From JBCBGF01 sp039820585 (GTDB taxonomy: Bacteria; Pseudomonadota; Alphaproteobacteria; Rhodobacterales; Rhodobacteraceae), in assembly GCA_039820585.1 (NCBI GenBank), contig JBCBPV010000002.1, positions 53,385 to 117,384 on the forward strand: 64,000 bases of DNA, in the 5' to 3' direction. Made by a program: the position numbers and the translations under genes. The notes beneath the pieces were generated by a model that saw only the letters and a program-made list of their open reading frames with translations, did not search any database and was not told the DNA's origin. Shown in pieces: positions 28,552 through 37,192 of this stretch. Positions within the stretch are counted from its first letter, which is position 1. Each line of letters opens with the position of its first letter.

Positions 28552-29646
28552 TCACCCCCGGCTCACCTGCCCGCCCCCCACGGGCGCCGCCACCCCTGTG
28601 GTCCCCGGCGCCGAGGTCGGCAACCCCCGCATCACCCGCACCGCAAGATAGGCAAACGCCTGCGCCTCCAACATATCGCCATCCAGCCCCACCTCCTCCA
28701 CCGGCACCACCCCACACGCGACCCCAGCCGCCACCATCTCCATCAGCACCGGGTTCTTGCGCCCGCCTCCGGTCACAAGCAGGCGCGCGGGCGGCGTGGG
28801 GCAATGCTCCATGCCCGCCGCCACCGCCGTCGCGGCTGCGGCTGTCAGCGTGGCGGTCGCATCCTCGGGTGAGAGCTTCCCAACAGCTGCGGACAAGTCG
28901 GAAAAGTCGTTCCGGTCCAGAGACTTCGGTGGCATCTTGGCGAAGTACGGGGCACGCAACATATCTTCCAGAACCGCTTCAGACACCGATCCGGTCCGCG
29001 CCCGCGACCCGTCACGATCAAACGCCTCTCCCCAGGTTGCCGCCACCAGATCGTCAATCGGCGCATTCGCAGGCCCGGTGTCAAAGGCGACCAAAGCCCC
29101 CGGCGCGTCAGGCGCTTCCAACCGCGGGTCCACCCAGGTCAGGTTTCCCACCCCGCCCAGGTTGAGGAACGCCAATGGCGCCTCGGCCCCCATCCAGCGC
29201 GCGCAGGCATGATGCCAGAACGGCGCCAACGGTGCGCCCTGCCCGCCCAACTGCATATCCGTCGACCGGAAATCCCAAACCACCGGACAGCCCAACACCT
29301 CGGCCAGAACCGACCCGTCCCCCACCTGATGGGTCCGCCCGGCGCCCGGGTCATGCATCAAGGTCTGCCCGTGAAACCCCACGACCTGCGCCCCGTCGAA
29401 GCCCGCCAAAAGCTCTGCATGCGCGGTCTCAACCACCTCCGCCGCCTCTGCCACACCCGCGCCCCCGGACCACTGCTCCAAGGCTGCGCGCAGCACCGCG
29501 CGCTCGGCTTCCGAATAGGCGCGATACCCGGTCTCGCCGAACTCAAAGATCCCCAGCCCATCGGTCAAAACCATCGCCGCATCGACACCATCCAACGACG
29601 TCCCCGACATCGCCCCCAGTGCCCAGATCGGGCCGTCTTTCGTCAT
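28552..29646 (-). CDS. anmK: anhydro-N-acetylmuramic acid kinase
   Basis: This 364-residue kinase phosphorylates and opens 1,6-anhydro-MurNAc during cell-wall recycling. The N-terminal ATP loop 'GAMSGTSLDGVDAAMV', the 'GFHGQTLMHDP' strand, 'LNLGGVGNLTWVD', 'FDTGPANAPIDDL' and 'LLVTGGGRKNPVLM' are all present. It is divergent from tyrS, a common arrangement in the Rhodobacterales. Confidence 0.95.
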   Translation of the reverse strand: MTKDGPIWALGAMSGTSLDGVDAAMVLTDGLGIFEFGETGYRAYSEAERAVLRAALEQWSGGAGVAEAAEVVETAHAELLAGFDGAQVVGFHGQTLMHDPGAGRTHQVGDGSVLAEVLGCPVVWDFRSTDMQLGGQGAPLAPFWHHACARWMGAEAPLAFLNLGGVGNLTWVDPRLEAPDAPGALVAFDTGPANAPIDDLVAATWGEAFDRDGSRARTGSVSEAVLEDMLRAPYFAKMPPKSLDRNDFSDLSAAVGKLSPEDATATLTAAAATAVAAGMEHCPTPPARLLVTGGGRKNPVLMEMVAAGVACGVVPVEEVGLDGDMLEAQAFAYLAVRVMRGLPTSAPGTTGVAAPVGGGQVSRG

Positions 29647-29710
29647 GCCTTCCCCTCGCTCGCCCGCGCCGCTATAGACGACCGCGCCGGGCGAAGATAC
29701 GCGAGTTCCA

Positions 29711-30964
29711 ATGACCTACCACCCGAAATCCGATTTCCTGCACGAGGTGATCCAACGCGGCTTTCTGGCCGATTGCACCGATCTGCAAGGGCTTGACGAG
29801 GCGCTGATCAAGGGGCCCGTCACGGGATATATCGGGTTCGACCTGACGGCGACCAGCCTGCATATCGGCAACCTGGTGCAGATCATGCTGCTGCGCTGGA
29901 TGCAGAAGACAGGGCACAAGCCGATCACCCTGATGGGCGGCGGCACGACCAAGGTGGGCGATCCGTCGGGTAAGGACGAGATGCGCAAGATCATCTCGGT
30001 CGATCAGATCAACGCCAATGCCGACGGGATCCGGGCGGTGTTTGCCAATTATATCACCTACGGCGAGGGCCGGACGGACTCGCCGCTTGTCAACAACGCC
30101 GAATGGCTCGACAAGCTGGGTTATATCGATTTCCTGCGCGACATCGGCAAACACTTCACGATCAACCGTCTGCTGGCGTTTGAAAGCGTGAAATCCCGGC
30201 TCGACCGGGAACAGGCGCTGAGCTTTATCGAATTCAATTACATGCTGCTGCAAGCCTATGATTTCCTTGAGCTGAACCGCCGCTACGGCTGCATCCTGCA
30301 AATGGGCGGGTCGGACCAATGGGGCAACATCGTCTCGGGCGCAGATCTCATTCGCCGCGTCGATGCGAAGGAGGCCTTCGGGCTCACGACCCCGCTCGTA
30401 ACGCGCTCAGACGGCAAGAAAATGGGCAAGTCGGCCGAAGGCGCGATCTGGCTGAATGAGGACATGATGTCGTCCTACGACTTCTGGCAGTGGTGGCGAA
30501 ACGTGGATGATGCCGATGTGGGCAAGTTCCTGAAAATGTTCACGGAACTTGACGTTGGCGAATGCGACCGGCTGGGCGCGCTGGCAGGGTCTGAGATAAA
30601 TGAGGCCAAGGTGCGCTTGGCAAATGAGGTGACCACGCTGTGCCGGGGCGGCGATGCGGCCGCGGCGGCCGAGGCGACCGCGCGTGAGGTGTTTGAAAAG
30701 GGCGGTGTGGGGGATGATCTGCCCACCGTGGCGCTTGGCAGCGCGGATCTGGTCGACGGGATATCCGTCGTGCAGCTTTTCGTGCGCACGGGCCTTGCCA
30801 AGTCCGGCAAAGAGGCGAAGCGCCTGATTGCCGAAGGCGGCGCGCGGCTCGATGATGCACCGGTGACGGATATGGGGCTGATGCTGGATGCGGGCGCTTT
30901 GGCGTCGCCGGTGAAACTGTCGGCCGGGAAGAAGCGGCATGCGTTGGTGAAGCTGGAGGGGTAG
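29711..30964 (+). CDS. tyrS: tyrosine--tRNA ligase
   Basis: This 417-residue class I synthetase has the HIGH-type motif in 'TSLHIGNLVQ', the tyrosine-binding block 'YDFLELNRRYGCILQMGGSDQWGNI' read in parts, and the KMSKS-type motif as 'KKMGKSAEG'. A C-terminal S4-like RNA-binding domain includes 'SGKEAKRLIAEGGARLDD'. The stop codon directly abuts the palindromic repeat at 30965. Confidence 0.98.
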   Translation: MTYHPKSDFLHEVIQRGFLADCTDLQGLDEALIKGPVTGYIGFDLTATSLHIGNLVQIMLLRWMQKTGHKPITLMGGGTTKVGDPSGKDEMRKIISVDQINANADGIRAVFANYITYGEGRTDSPLVNNAEWLDKLGYIDFLRDIGKHFTINRLLAFESVKSRLDREQALSFIEFNYMLLQAYDFLELNRRYGCILQMGGSDQWGNIVSGADLIRRVDAKEAFGLTTPLVTRSDGKKMGKSAEGAIWLNEDMMSSYDFWQWWRNVDDADVGKFLKMFTELDVGECDRLGALAGSEINEAKVRLANEVTTLCRGGDAAAAAEATAREVFEKGGVGDDLPTVALGSADLVDGISVVQLFVRTGLAKSGKEAKRLIAEGGARLDDAPVTDMGLMLDAGALASPVKLSAGKKRHALVKLEG

Positions 30965-31086
30965 GCCCCTCACCCTTACCTCTCCCCCGAGGGGAGAGGG
31001 GATACTGTCGGAAATTGAGAGATAAACCATCGTCCCCACGGGACAGGTTCCCTCTCCCCTCGGGGGGGAGAGGGTTAAAGGGGGGC
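30965..31086. repeat. Palindromic intergenic element, copy 1 (~122 bp)
   Basis: The element starts with GCCCCTCACCC immediately after the tyrS stop and ends in a G-rich inverted counterpart (AGGGTTAAAGGGGGGC). Two strong hairpins lie inside: CCTCTCCCC-type arms around 30979-30999, and a second C-rich/G-rich pair near 31049-31073. The same element recurs in the same orientation at 40138-40261. It is three bases away from the stop of the DUF3179 gene, so it separates two converging genes and could serve as a bidirectional terminator. This is a short non-coding repeat with MITE-like terminal inverted repeats; no transposase is present. Confidence 0.85.
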
Positions 31087-31088
31087 TT

Positions 31089-32060
31089 TCACTCCCCCAG
31101 CATCCACGCCCCGTCTGGCCAAAACGCATGATAGGCAAACGCAAACATCACATCATGTGGCAGATCGTTCCCGCCCGCATCCCGCACCCGGATCGTCCCC
31201 ACATCCCGCGCCTCCGCGATATTGCGCGCATCCAACGCCGAGGCTTGGCCCGCGCGCCACGTCAACGTCACACCGTCTTCCGTGATCTCAGGCGTCTCGC
31301 GCAGCCGCTCCACCGGCCACGCGCGGTCACCCACGCGCACCACCCGCGCCAGGGCGGGGATGTCGTGCGGTGGCATTTCTCCACTATAAAGGAAGGGTTT
31401 GCGCGAACTGTCGTAGTTCACATACGGGTTTGAGCCATAGGCGCGGTTCCACCCCGGCTCATCCATCACAGCGCCATCGGGGTTGCGCTCGCGAAACTCT
31501 GCCCAGCTTTCCATCCAGGTGGGCAGCGCCACCAGCTCCACCCCCGTCATCTCGCCCACAATCCCCTCGCCAATGGCCTGCTGCCACCAGCTTTCGGTCT
31601 CGCGGTCATACATCACCATGTCGGAATTGCGCAGCTTGCCAGAGACACCAAAGCTCAGGACCTGGCCCTCAACTCGCCGGTCGAAGGTAATGCCGGAATT
31701 GCACAACGGGCAGAACGTCACCGCAATCGGCACACCGCCCATCTCGTCATTCACGATCTCATGCCAGGTCAGATACCGGATCGGGTACGCGCGCGGAACC
31801 TCGCCTTCCATCTCGACCGTGATCACCGGCTCGCGGTCTCCGATGCGGGTTTCTTCCGCCGCAGCGATAAAATTCGGATCGTCAATCGCCGGGATCCCAT
31901 CTTTCGGCGGACCGCCCGACATGATCTCAACCCAGTTTTCTATGCTGGTCTGGGTGAAATCGGTATTCGGCCACTCATTCTTCCAAAAATTGGGATCGGC
32001 AGAGGCTGTCGTGGCAAAGACGGCCAGCACGAGGCTGGCAAGAAGGGATTTCAGGCGCAT
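31089..32060 (-). CDS. DUF3179 domain-containing exported protein
   Basis: This 323-residue protein has a signal peptide ('SLLASLVLAVFATTASA'). The DUF3179 core includes 'YPIRYLTWHEIVND', 'VTFCPLCNSGITFDR' (two Cys) and 'WQQAIGEGIVGEMTG'. The family is widespread and exported, but its reaction is unknown. The cysteine pair and conserved histidine suggest a metal or redox role, which is inference. Confidence 0.9.
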   Translation of the reverse strand: MRLKSLLASLVLAVFATTASADPNFWKNEWPNTDFTQTSIENWVEIMSGGPPKDGIPAIDDPNFIAAAEETRIGDREPVITVEMEGEVPRAYPIRYLTWHEIVNDEMGGVPIAVTFCPLCNSGITFDRRVEGQVLSFGVSGKLRNSDMVMYDRETESWWQQAIGEGIVGEMTGVELVALPTWMESWAEFRERNPDGAVMDEPGWNRAYGSNPYVNYDSSRKPFLYSGEMPPHDIPALARVVRVGDRAWPVERLRETPEITEDGVTLTWRAGQASALDARNIAEARDVGTIRVRDAGGNDLPHDVMFAFAYHAFWPDGAWMLGE

Positions 32061-32156
32061 GGGACAAGGCTCCGGTCAAAGATATTGAAACCGTGCCACG
32101 CGCCTGTCGGTCTGGATAGCCCACCTCACGAAGAGGTTACGACCGTCAACGCGCGT

Positions 32157-32759
32157 CTATTCGACCACCGTCACCGTCTGCATCACATCGGGCTCCGCCG
32201 GTGGCTCGCCCCGCTGGATTGCGTCCACAACCTCCATCCCTTCGACCACGCGGCCCACGACCGTGTACTGGCCGTTCAGGAAATAGCCTTCGTCGAACAT
32301 GATGAAGAACTGGCTGTTGGCAGAATCCGGGCTTTGCGACCGCGCCATCCCAACCACACCACGATCGAACGGAATATCCGAGAATTCCGCCGGGATATCG
32401 GGGCGCTCCGACCCGCCGCGCCCGGCCATGCGCGCGTCGCCACCCGCCTGCCCGAACTCCACATCGCCGGTCTGCGCCATGAAGCCGTCAATCACGCGGT
32501 GAAAGACAACGCCATTATACGCCCCCTCAGCGGCCAGCCCGGTGATCTGTTCCACATGCGCAGGCGCCACATCAGGCAGCATATCGATCACGATCGTGCC
32601 GTTCGCCGCGCCGGACACCGCGATCTCAAGGTTCGGCCCCGGCCCATCCACGGCGGCATGGGACTCGGCCGTCGCTGGCAAGGTCGACACGTAATAGGCC
32701 CCCATGACGCCGATCCCCAGCGCCATCAGACCCCCGAAAATCATCTGATCCTTACCCAT
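32157..32759 (-). CDS. peptidyl-prolyl cis-trans isomerase, cyclophilin type, membrane-anchored
   Basis: This 200-residue cyclophilin has an N-terminal hydrophobic anchor ('MIFGGLMALGIGVMGAYYV', about residues 5-25), so the catalytic domain should face the periplasm. Catalytic-site blocks are 'VVFHRVIDGFMAQTGDVEFG', 'ARSQSPDSANSQFFIMFD' and 'LNGQYTVVGRVVEG'. It follows a second, cytoplasmic cyclophilin with an eight-base overlap, so both are made from one transcript. Confidence 0.93.
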   Translation of the reverse strand: MGKDQMIFGGLMALGIGVMGAYYVSTLPATAESHAAVDGPGPNLEIAVSGAANGTIVIDMLPDVAPAHVEQITGLAAEGAYNGVVFHRVIDGFMAQTGDVEFGQAGGDARMAGRGGSERPDIPAEFSDIPFDRGVVGMARSQSPDSANSQFFIMFDEGYFLNGQYTVVGRVVEGMEVVDAIQRGEPPAEPDVMQTVTVVE

Positions 32760-33258
32760 CGGCGGCCACCTTTACGCTGATCATCCGGTCGGGGTTCATC
32801 GGCGGCTCGCCCCGCTGAATCGCATCCACATGTTCCATGCCTGAAACAACCCGGCCATAGACTGTGTACTGTCCATTCAGGAAGTGGTTGTCTTTGAAAT
32901 TGATGAAGAACTGGCTGTTGGCCGAGTCCGGGTTCTGACTGCGCGCCGCGCCCAGGGTGCCGCGGTCATGGGGCAGCTTGGAGAACTCTGCCGGAAGGTC
33001 GGGCAGATCGGACCCGCCGGTGCCCGCCCGACGCAGGTCAAACCCGTCTTCGGCATTGCCATTGGCCACATCACCCGTCTGCGCCATGAAGCCGTCGATC
33101 ACCCGGTGAAACACCACGTTGTCATAGGCGCCCGCGCGCGCAAGTTCCTTCATCCGTTCGCTGTGTTTGGGCGCGACATCGGCCATCAATTCGATGGTCA
33201 CCGTGCCGTCCTTCAGTTCAACGATAATGGTGTTCTCTGGGTCGCTTGCCTCGGACAT
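32752..33258 (-). CDS. peptidyl-prolyl cis-trans isomerase, cyclophilin type, cytoplasmic
   Basis: This 168-residue cyclophilin has 'VVFHRVIDGFMAQTGDVANG', 'ARSQNPDSANSQFFINFK' and 'LNGQYTVYGRVVSG'. The ATG at 33258 is seven bases from a perfect AGGAGG, so it is chosen over upstream in-frame starts. There is no signal peptide. The pair with the anchored paralogue looks like a tandem duplication followed by gain of a membrane anchor. Confidence 0.94.
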   Translation of the reverse strand: MSEASDPENTIIVELKDGTVTIELMADVAPKHSERMKELARAGAYDNVVFHRVIDGFMAQTGDVANGNAEDGFDLRRAGTGGSDLPDLPAEFSKLPHDRGTLGAARSQNPDSANSQFFINFKDNHFLNGQYTVYGRVVSGMEHVDAIQRGEPPMNPDRMISVKVAADG

Positions 33259-33398
33259 CCGCATGCCTCCTGTTCGATATTCGAGCGTGACCCTAAGCCG
33301 GGCGGCGCTTGAGGAAAACCCCAAACCCCGCGTGGTCCGGGTTGACGGCGGAGCGGCGCTGCTGTCGGGTATGGCCGACCAGATGAGCGGAGCGCAGG

Positions 33399-34592
33399 AT
33401 GGCCTGGAAAACCCTCGACGAGATCGACGTGAATGGCAAAACCGTGCTGACGCGGGTGGATATCAACGTTCCCGTGGAAGACGGCAAGGTGACCGACACC
33501 ACCCGGATCGAACGGATTCGGCCCACGGTGCTCGACATCCTGTCCAAGGGCGGCAAGCCGGTGCTGCTGGCGCATTTCGGTCGGCCCAAGGGCCAGGTGG
33601 TGCTTGAGATGTCGCTGAACCTCATCCGCGCCACCGTGGAACAGGTCCTGGGCCAACCGGTGAGATTTGCCGAGGACTGCATCGGCCTGCCCGCCAAAAA
33701 AGCGGTGGCCGAGCTGGGGGAAGGCGACATCTTACTCCTTGAAAACACACGCTTTCATGGGGAGGAAACAAGAAACGATCCCGCATTCGCCGCCTCACTC
33801 GCGGCGCTTGGCGATGTCTATGTAAACGATGCCTTCTCGGCCGCCCACCGCGCCCATGCGTCCACCGAAGGCATCGCGCGCCTGCTACCCGCCGCCGCAG
33901 GCCGGTTGATGGAAGCCGAGCTGCGCGCCCTGGAAGCCGCCTTGGGAACCCCCGAACGCCCCGTGGTCGCCGTCGTCGGCGGCGCCAAAGTGTCCACCAA
34001 GCTTGACCTCCTCGGCAATCTCGTCCGCAAAGTCGACGCGCTGGTGATCGGTGGTGGGATGGCCAACACTTTCCTGGCCGCCCAGGGCATCGACGTCGGC
34101 ACATCGCTGGCCGAGCATGAGATGGCGGATACCGCCCGCGACATACTTGCGCGGGCAGATGAGGCGGCGTGCAAGATCATCTTGCCTTCGGACGTTGTCG
34201 TCGCACGGGAATTCGCAGCCGGCGCCACCAGCGAGACGGTCGCTGCCGACGCCTGCCCCCCCGATGCGATGATCCTCGACGCGGGCCCCAACAGCGTGGT
34301 CCAGATCATCGCCACGTTCGAAGGCGCCAAAACGCTGATCTGGAACGGCCCCCTCGGCGCGTTTGAGATCGAGCCGTTCGACACCGCCACCAACGCCGCG
34401 GCCGAGGCCGCCGCCGCGCTGTCCGCCGCCGGCAAACTCACCTCCGTCGCGGGCGGGGGCGACACGGTCGCCGCGCTCAACAAGGCCGGTGCCGCAGACC
34501 GCTTCAGCTATATCTCGACCGCCGGCGGGGCGTTCCTGGAATGGATGGAAGGCAAGGAATTGCCCGGCGTCGCCGCCCTCGACCAAGGCTGA
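33399..34592 (+). CDS. pgk: phosphoglycerate kinase
   Basis: This 397-residue glycolytic kinase has 'RVDINVPVEDGKVTD', 'AHFGRPKG', 'LLENTRFHGEET', 'VVGGAKVSTKLDLL', 'GGGMANTFLAAQG', 'WNGPLGAFEIEPF' and 'SVAGGGDTVAAL', all in the expected order. It is followed 89 bases later by class I FBP aldolase, a frequent pairing in the Rhodobacterales. Confidence 0.98.
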   Translation: MAWKTLDEIDVNGKTVLTRVDINVPVEDGKVTDTTRIERIRPTVLDILSKGGKPVLLAHFGRPKGQVVLEMSLNLIRATVEQVLGQPVRFAEDCIGLPAKKAVAELGEGDILLLENTRFHGEETRNDPAFAASLAALGDVYVNDAFSAAHRAHASTEGIARLLPAAAGRLMEAELRALEAALGTPERPVVAVVGGAKVSTKLDLLGNLVRKVDALVIGGGMANTFLAAQGIDVGTSLAEHEMADTARDILARADEAACKIILPSDVVVAREFAAGATSETVAADACPPDAMILDAGPNSVVQIIATFEGAKTLIWNGPLGAFEIEPFDTATNAAAEAAAALSAAGKLTSVAGGGDTVAALNKAGAADRFSYISTAGGAFLEWMEGKELPGVAALDQG

Positions 34593-34681
34593 CCGACCCA
34601 CCGTTAGCGCCACCAGAATTGCAACACCGCCCCGGCTTGCCTAGACCACCCCAAACACCGGGACATCAAGTGGAGACCACC

Positions 34682-35575
34682 ATGACCAACGCCGCAATGA
34701 CCGAACAGGCCCGCTCGGGCAAAGGCTTCATCGCCGCCCTCGACCAAAGCGGCGGCTCAACGCCCAAAGCGCTGAAACTCTACGGCGTCGAGGAAAGCGA
34801 ATATTCCTCCGAGGCGGAAATGTTCGACATGATCCACGCCATGCGATCCCGCATCGCACAAGCGCCCGCCTTCACAGGCGACAAGGTGGTGGGCGCGATC
34901 CTGTTCGAGATGACGATCGACCGCGAGATCGGCGGCAAACCATCGGCCGCGTATCTGTGGGAAGAGCGCGGCGTTGTCCCCTTCCTCAAAGTCGACAAAG
35001 GCTTGGCTGACACCACCGATGGCGTGAAGCTGATGAAGCCCATGCCCGATCTCGACGCCCTTCTCGACCGCGCCGTCGCAGCGGGCGTGTTCGGCACAAA
35101 AATGCGCTCGGTCATCGATGCGGCCAACCCAACCGGCATCGCCGCCAACGTCGCCCAACAGTTCGAGATCGGCAAACAGATCCTCGGCCACGGCTTGATC
35201 CCCATCCTGGAGCCCGAGGTCACAATCACAATCCCCGACAAGGCCGAGGCCGAAGACATCCTTCTGGCCGAGCTGACCAAACACCTCGACGCCCTGCCAG
35301 ACGGCACCCAGGTGATGTTGAAGCTCTCGCTGCCCACCAAGGCCAACCAGTACAAGTCGCTTGTCGATCACCCCGCGGTAATGCGCGTGGTCGCTTTATC
35401 GGGTGGCTACGCACGGGATGAGGCGAACGCGCTTCTGGCCCAGAACACCGGCGTCATCGCCAGCTTCAGCCGCGCCCTGACCGAAGGCCTGTCGGCGCAG
35501 CAAAGTGACGACGACTTCAACACCACCATCGCGGCCACCATCGACAGCATCTACGCCGCCTCCGTCGCAGGCTAG
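34682..35575 (+). CDS. fba: fructose-bisphosphate aldolase, class I
   Basis: This 297-residue class I (Schiff-base) aldolase of the bacterial short type has 'IAALDQSGGSTPKALKLYG', 'VPFLKVDKGLAD', 'LIPILEPEVTI' and 'SGGYARDEANALLAQN'. The start is ATG 34682, preceded by GTGGAGACC; the frame is open further upstream but is only pgk-overlapping noise. It interconverts fructose 1,6-bisphosphate with the two triose phosphates. Confidence 0.96.
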   Translation: MTNAAMTEQARSGKGFIAALDQSGGSTPKALKLYGVEESEYSSEAEMFDMIHAMRSRIAQAPAFTGDKVVGAILFEMTIDREIGGKPSAAYLWEERGVVPFLKVDKGLADTTDGVKLMKPMPDLDALLDRAVAAGVFGTKMRSVIDAANPTGIAANVAQQFEIGKQILGHGLIPILEPEVTITIPDKAEAEDILLAELTKHLDALPDGTQVMLKLSLPTKANQYKSLVDHPAVMRVVALSGGYARDEANALLAQNTGVIASFSRALTEGLSAQQSDDDFNTTIAATIDSIYAASVAG

Positions 35576-35586
35576 ACCCAATGGCG

Positions 35587-35612
35587 GGAACCGGCCTGAC
35601 CGCGCCGGTTCC
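35587..35612 (+). terminator. Nine-base-pair hairpin after fba
   Basis: GGAACCGGC (35587-35595) pairs perfectly with GCCGGTTCC (35604-35612) across an eight-base loop. Only a weak GAATTT follows rather than a full T-run. It sits 12 bases after the fba stop and before ftsB, so it probably ends or attenuates the glycolytic transcript. Confidence 0.55.
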
Positions 35613-35699
35613 GCGAATTTCGGGGATTCCCTTACCCGAATCGTTGTGCCATGGTTTCCCACACAGCCATCCGACACGAGATGGCAGATGAGGCAGAGC

Positions 35700-36002
35700 A
35701 TGACGAACCCCCGCACGCGACCTGCGCTTGGCGCTGTCGTCTACCTTCTCTTGATGTGTCTGGCGGCGATGTATTTCACCTTCGCCAGCGTGCAGGGCGA
35801 CTATGGCCTGTTCCGACGTGTCCAGATCGAGGCCGAAAAACAGGTGTTTGAAGCAGAACGCACCGCCCTTCTGGCCGAGGTGGCCGCCCTTGAAAACAAG
35901 ACCCGGCGCCTCTCCGACGATTTCCTCGATCTGGAACTCCTCGACCAGCAGGCCCGCAATGTCTTGGGCCTTGCGCGCCCCGACGAGCTGATCCTGCACT
36001 AA
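35700..36002 (+). CDS. ftsB: septum formation initiator FtsB/DivIC-like
   Basis: This 100-residue bitopic membrane protein has one transmembrane segment (about 10-30, 'GAVVYLLLMCLAAMYFTFA') and then a coiled coil (about 38-75, rich in E, A, L). It ends in 'VLGLARPDELIL', typical of the DivIC family between FBA/ENO and PDH genes in alphaproteobacteria. It would bridge divisome proteins at the septum. ATG 35700 is chosen, with GAGG ten bases upstream; an ATG at 35688 is possible. Confidence 0.87.
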   Translation: MTNPRTRPALGAVVYLLLMCLAAMYFTFASVQGDYGLFRRVQIEAEKQVFEAERTALLAEVAALENKTRRLSDDFLDLELLDQQARNVLGLARPDELILH

Positions 36003-36012
36003 CGCAGCCCTC

Positions 36013-36059
36013 TTAGGTCGCCAAATATCCTCGGGGGCCTGGGGGCAGACAGCCCCCAG
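36013..36059 (+). terminator. Short repeat motif plus hairpin after ftsB
   Basis: The motif at 36013-36037 resembles that at 28471-28493. It runs into a perfect hairpin, CTGGGGGC (36039-36046) with GCCCCCAG (36052-36059) and a five-base loop. There is no T-run, so intrinsic termination would be weak. The hairpin may instead protect the ftsB mRNA end. Confidence 0.45.
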
Positions 36060-36132
36060 CACGACTTATGCACCCCGCGCCGTACCGCTGCGGCAAGTTA
36101 ACCAATGCAAGGTGCGCGCCCTTCCTGTATGA

Positions 36133-36154
36133 GATAGTTTAACGCTGAACTATC
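36133..36154. promoter_or_regulatory. 22-base palindrome upstream of pdhA
   Basis: GATAGTT (36133-36139) and AACTATC (36148-36154) flank a symmetric TAAC|GCTG core, giving nine of eleven matched pairs around a central CG. The palindrome sits 26 bases upstream of the pdhA ATG, where a repressor would cover the promoter or transcription start. The central CG is typical of LacI/GntR-type sites. The left half contains AGTTTAACG, also found at 49-57 upstream of phnW. Confidence 0.5.
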
Positions 36155-36179
36155 TTAGGACGAGGGAGGGATCGCCGGC

Positions 36180-37178
36180 ATGGCCGCACGAAGAACCACC
36201 ACGAAAAAGCCGAATGTCTCGAAAGAGCAACTCCTCCACTATTATCGCGAGATGCTGCTGATCCGGCGCTTTGAAGAGAAAGCGGGCCAGCTCTACGGAA
36301 TGGGCCTGATCGGCGGCTTCTGCCACCTCTATATCGGGCAAGAGGCCGTCGTGGTCGGGCTCGAAGCCGCGGCAGACGAAGGCGACAAGCGCGTCACCTC
36401 CTACCGCGACCACGGGCATATGCTCGCCTGCGGGATGGATCCCAAAGGCGTGATGGCCGAGCTCACGGGCCGCGAAGGCGGCTATTCCAAGGGCAAAGGC
36501 GGCTCGATGCACATGTTCTCGAAAGAGAAGCATTTCTACGGCGGCCACGGCATCGTCGCAGCCCAGGTACCCATCGGCGCAGGGCTTGCACTGGCGGACC
36601 AATACCTCGGCAATGACCGCGTGACTTTCACCTATTTCGGTGATGGTGCCGCCAATCAGGGCCAGGTGTATGAGACCTACAACATGGCCGAGCTGTGGAT
36701 GTTACCGGTGATTTTCGTCATCGAGAACAACCAATACGCCATGGGCACCTCGACAAAGCGATCCACCAAATCCCCCAGCTACTGGGAACGCGGTGCCGCC
36801 TACGGAATTCCGGGCGAGGAAGTCGACGGTATGGATGTTCTGGCGGTAAAAGCGGCTGGCGAAAAGGCAGTTGCCCACTGTCGTGCCGGCAAGGGCCCCT
36901 ACATCCTCGAGGTTAAAACCTATCGCTACCGCGGCCACTCGATGTCGGACCCCGCCAAGTACCGCACCCGCGAGGAGGTGCAGAAAATGCGCGAGGAACG
37001 CGATGCCATCGAACACGTGCGCGACCTGCTGCTGACCGGCAAGCACGCCTCGGAAGATGATCTCAAAGCAATCGACAAAGAGATCAAAGAGATCGTGAAC
37101 GAGGCCGCCGAGTTTTCCAAAGAAAGCCCCGAACCCGATGTGTCCGAGCTTTACACCGACATCTACGCAGACGCCTGA
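36180..37178 (+). CDS. pdhA: pyruvate dehydrogenase E1 component, alpha subunit
   Basis: This 332-residue protein has the thiamine-diphosphate motif 'FGDGAANQGQVYETYNMA' ending in 'FVIENNQYAMGT', plus the conserved 'GGKGGSMHMF' block (seen as 'KGKGGSMHMFS') and 'YRYRGHSMSDPAKYR' phosphorylation-loop-like region. It forms the heterotetrameric E1 with PdhB, decarboxylating pyruvate and acetylating lipoyl groups on E2. It starts an operon of pdhA, pdhB, a small gene and pdhC. Confidence 0.98.
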   Translation: MAARRTTTKKPNVSKEQLLHYYREMLLIRRFEEKAGQLYGMGLIGGFCHLYIGQEAVVVGLEAAADEGDKRVTSYRDHGHMLACGMDPKGVMAELTGREGGYSKGKGGSMHMFSKEKHFYGGHGIVAAQVPIGAGLALADQYLGNDRVTFTYFGDGAANQGQVYETYNMAELWMLPVIFVIENNQYAMGTSTKRSTKSPSYWERGAAYGIPGEEVDGMDVLAVKAAGEKAVAHCRAGKGPYILEVKTYRYRGHSMSDPAKYRTREEVQKMREERDAIEHVRDLLLTGKHASEDDLKAIDKEIKEIVNEAAEFSKESPEPDVSELYTDIYADA

Positions 37179-37192
37179 GGAGACAGAAGACG

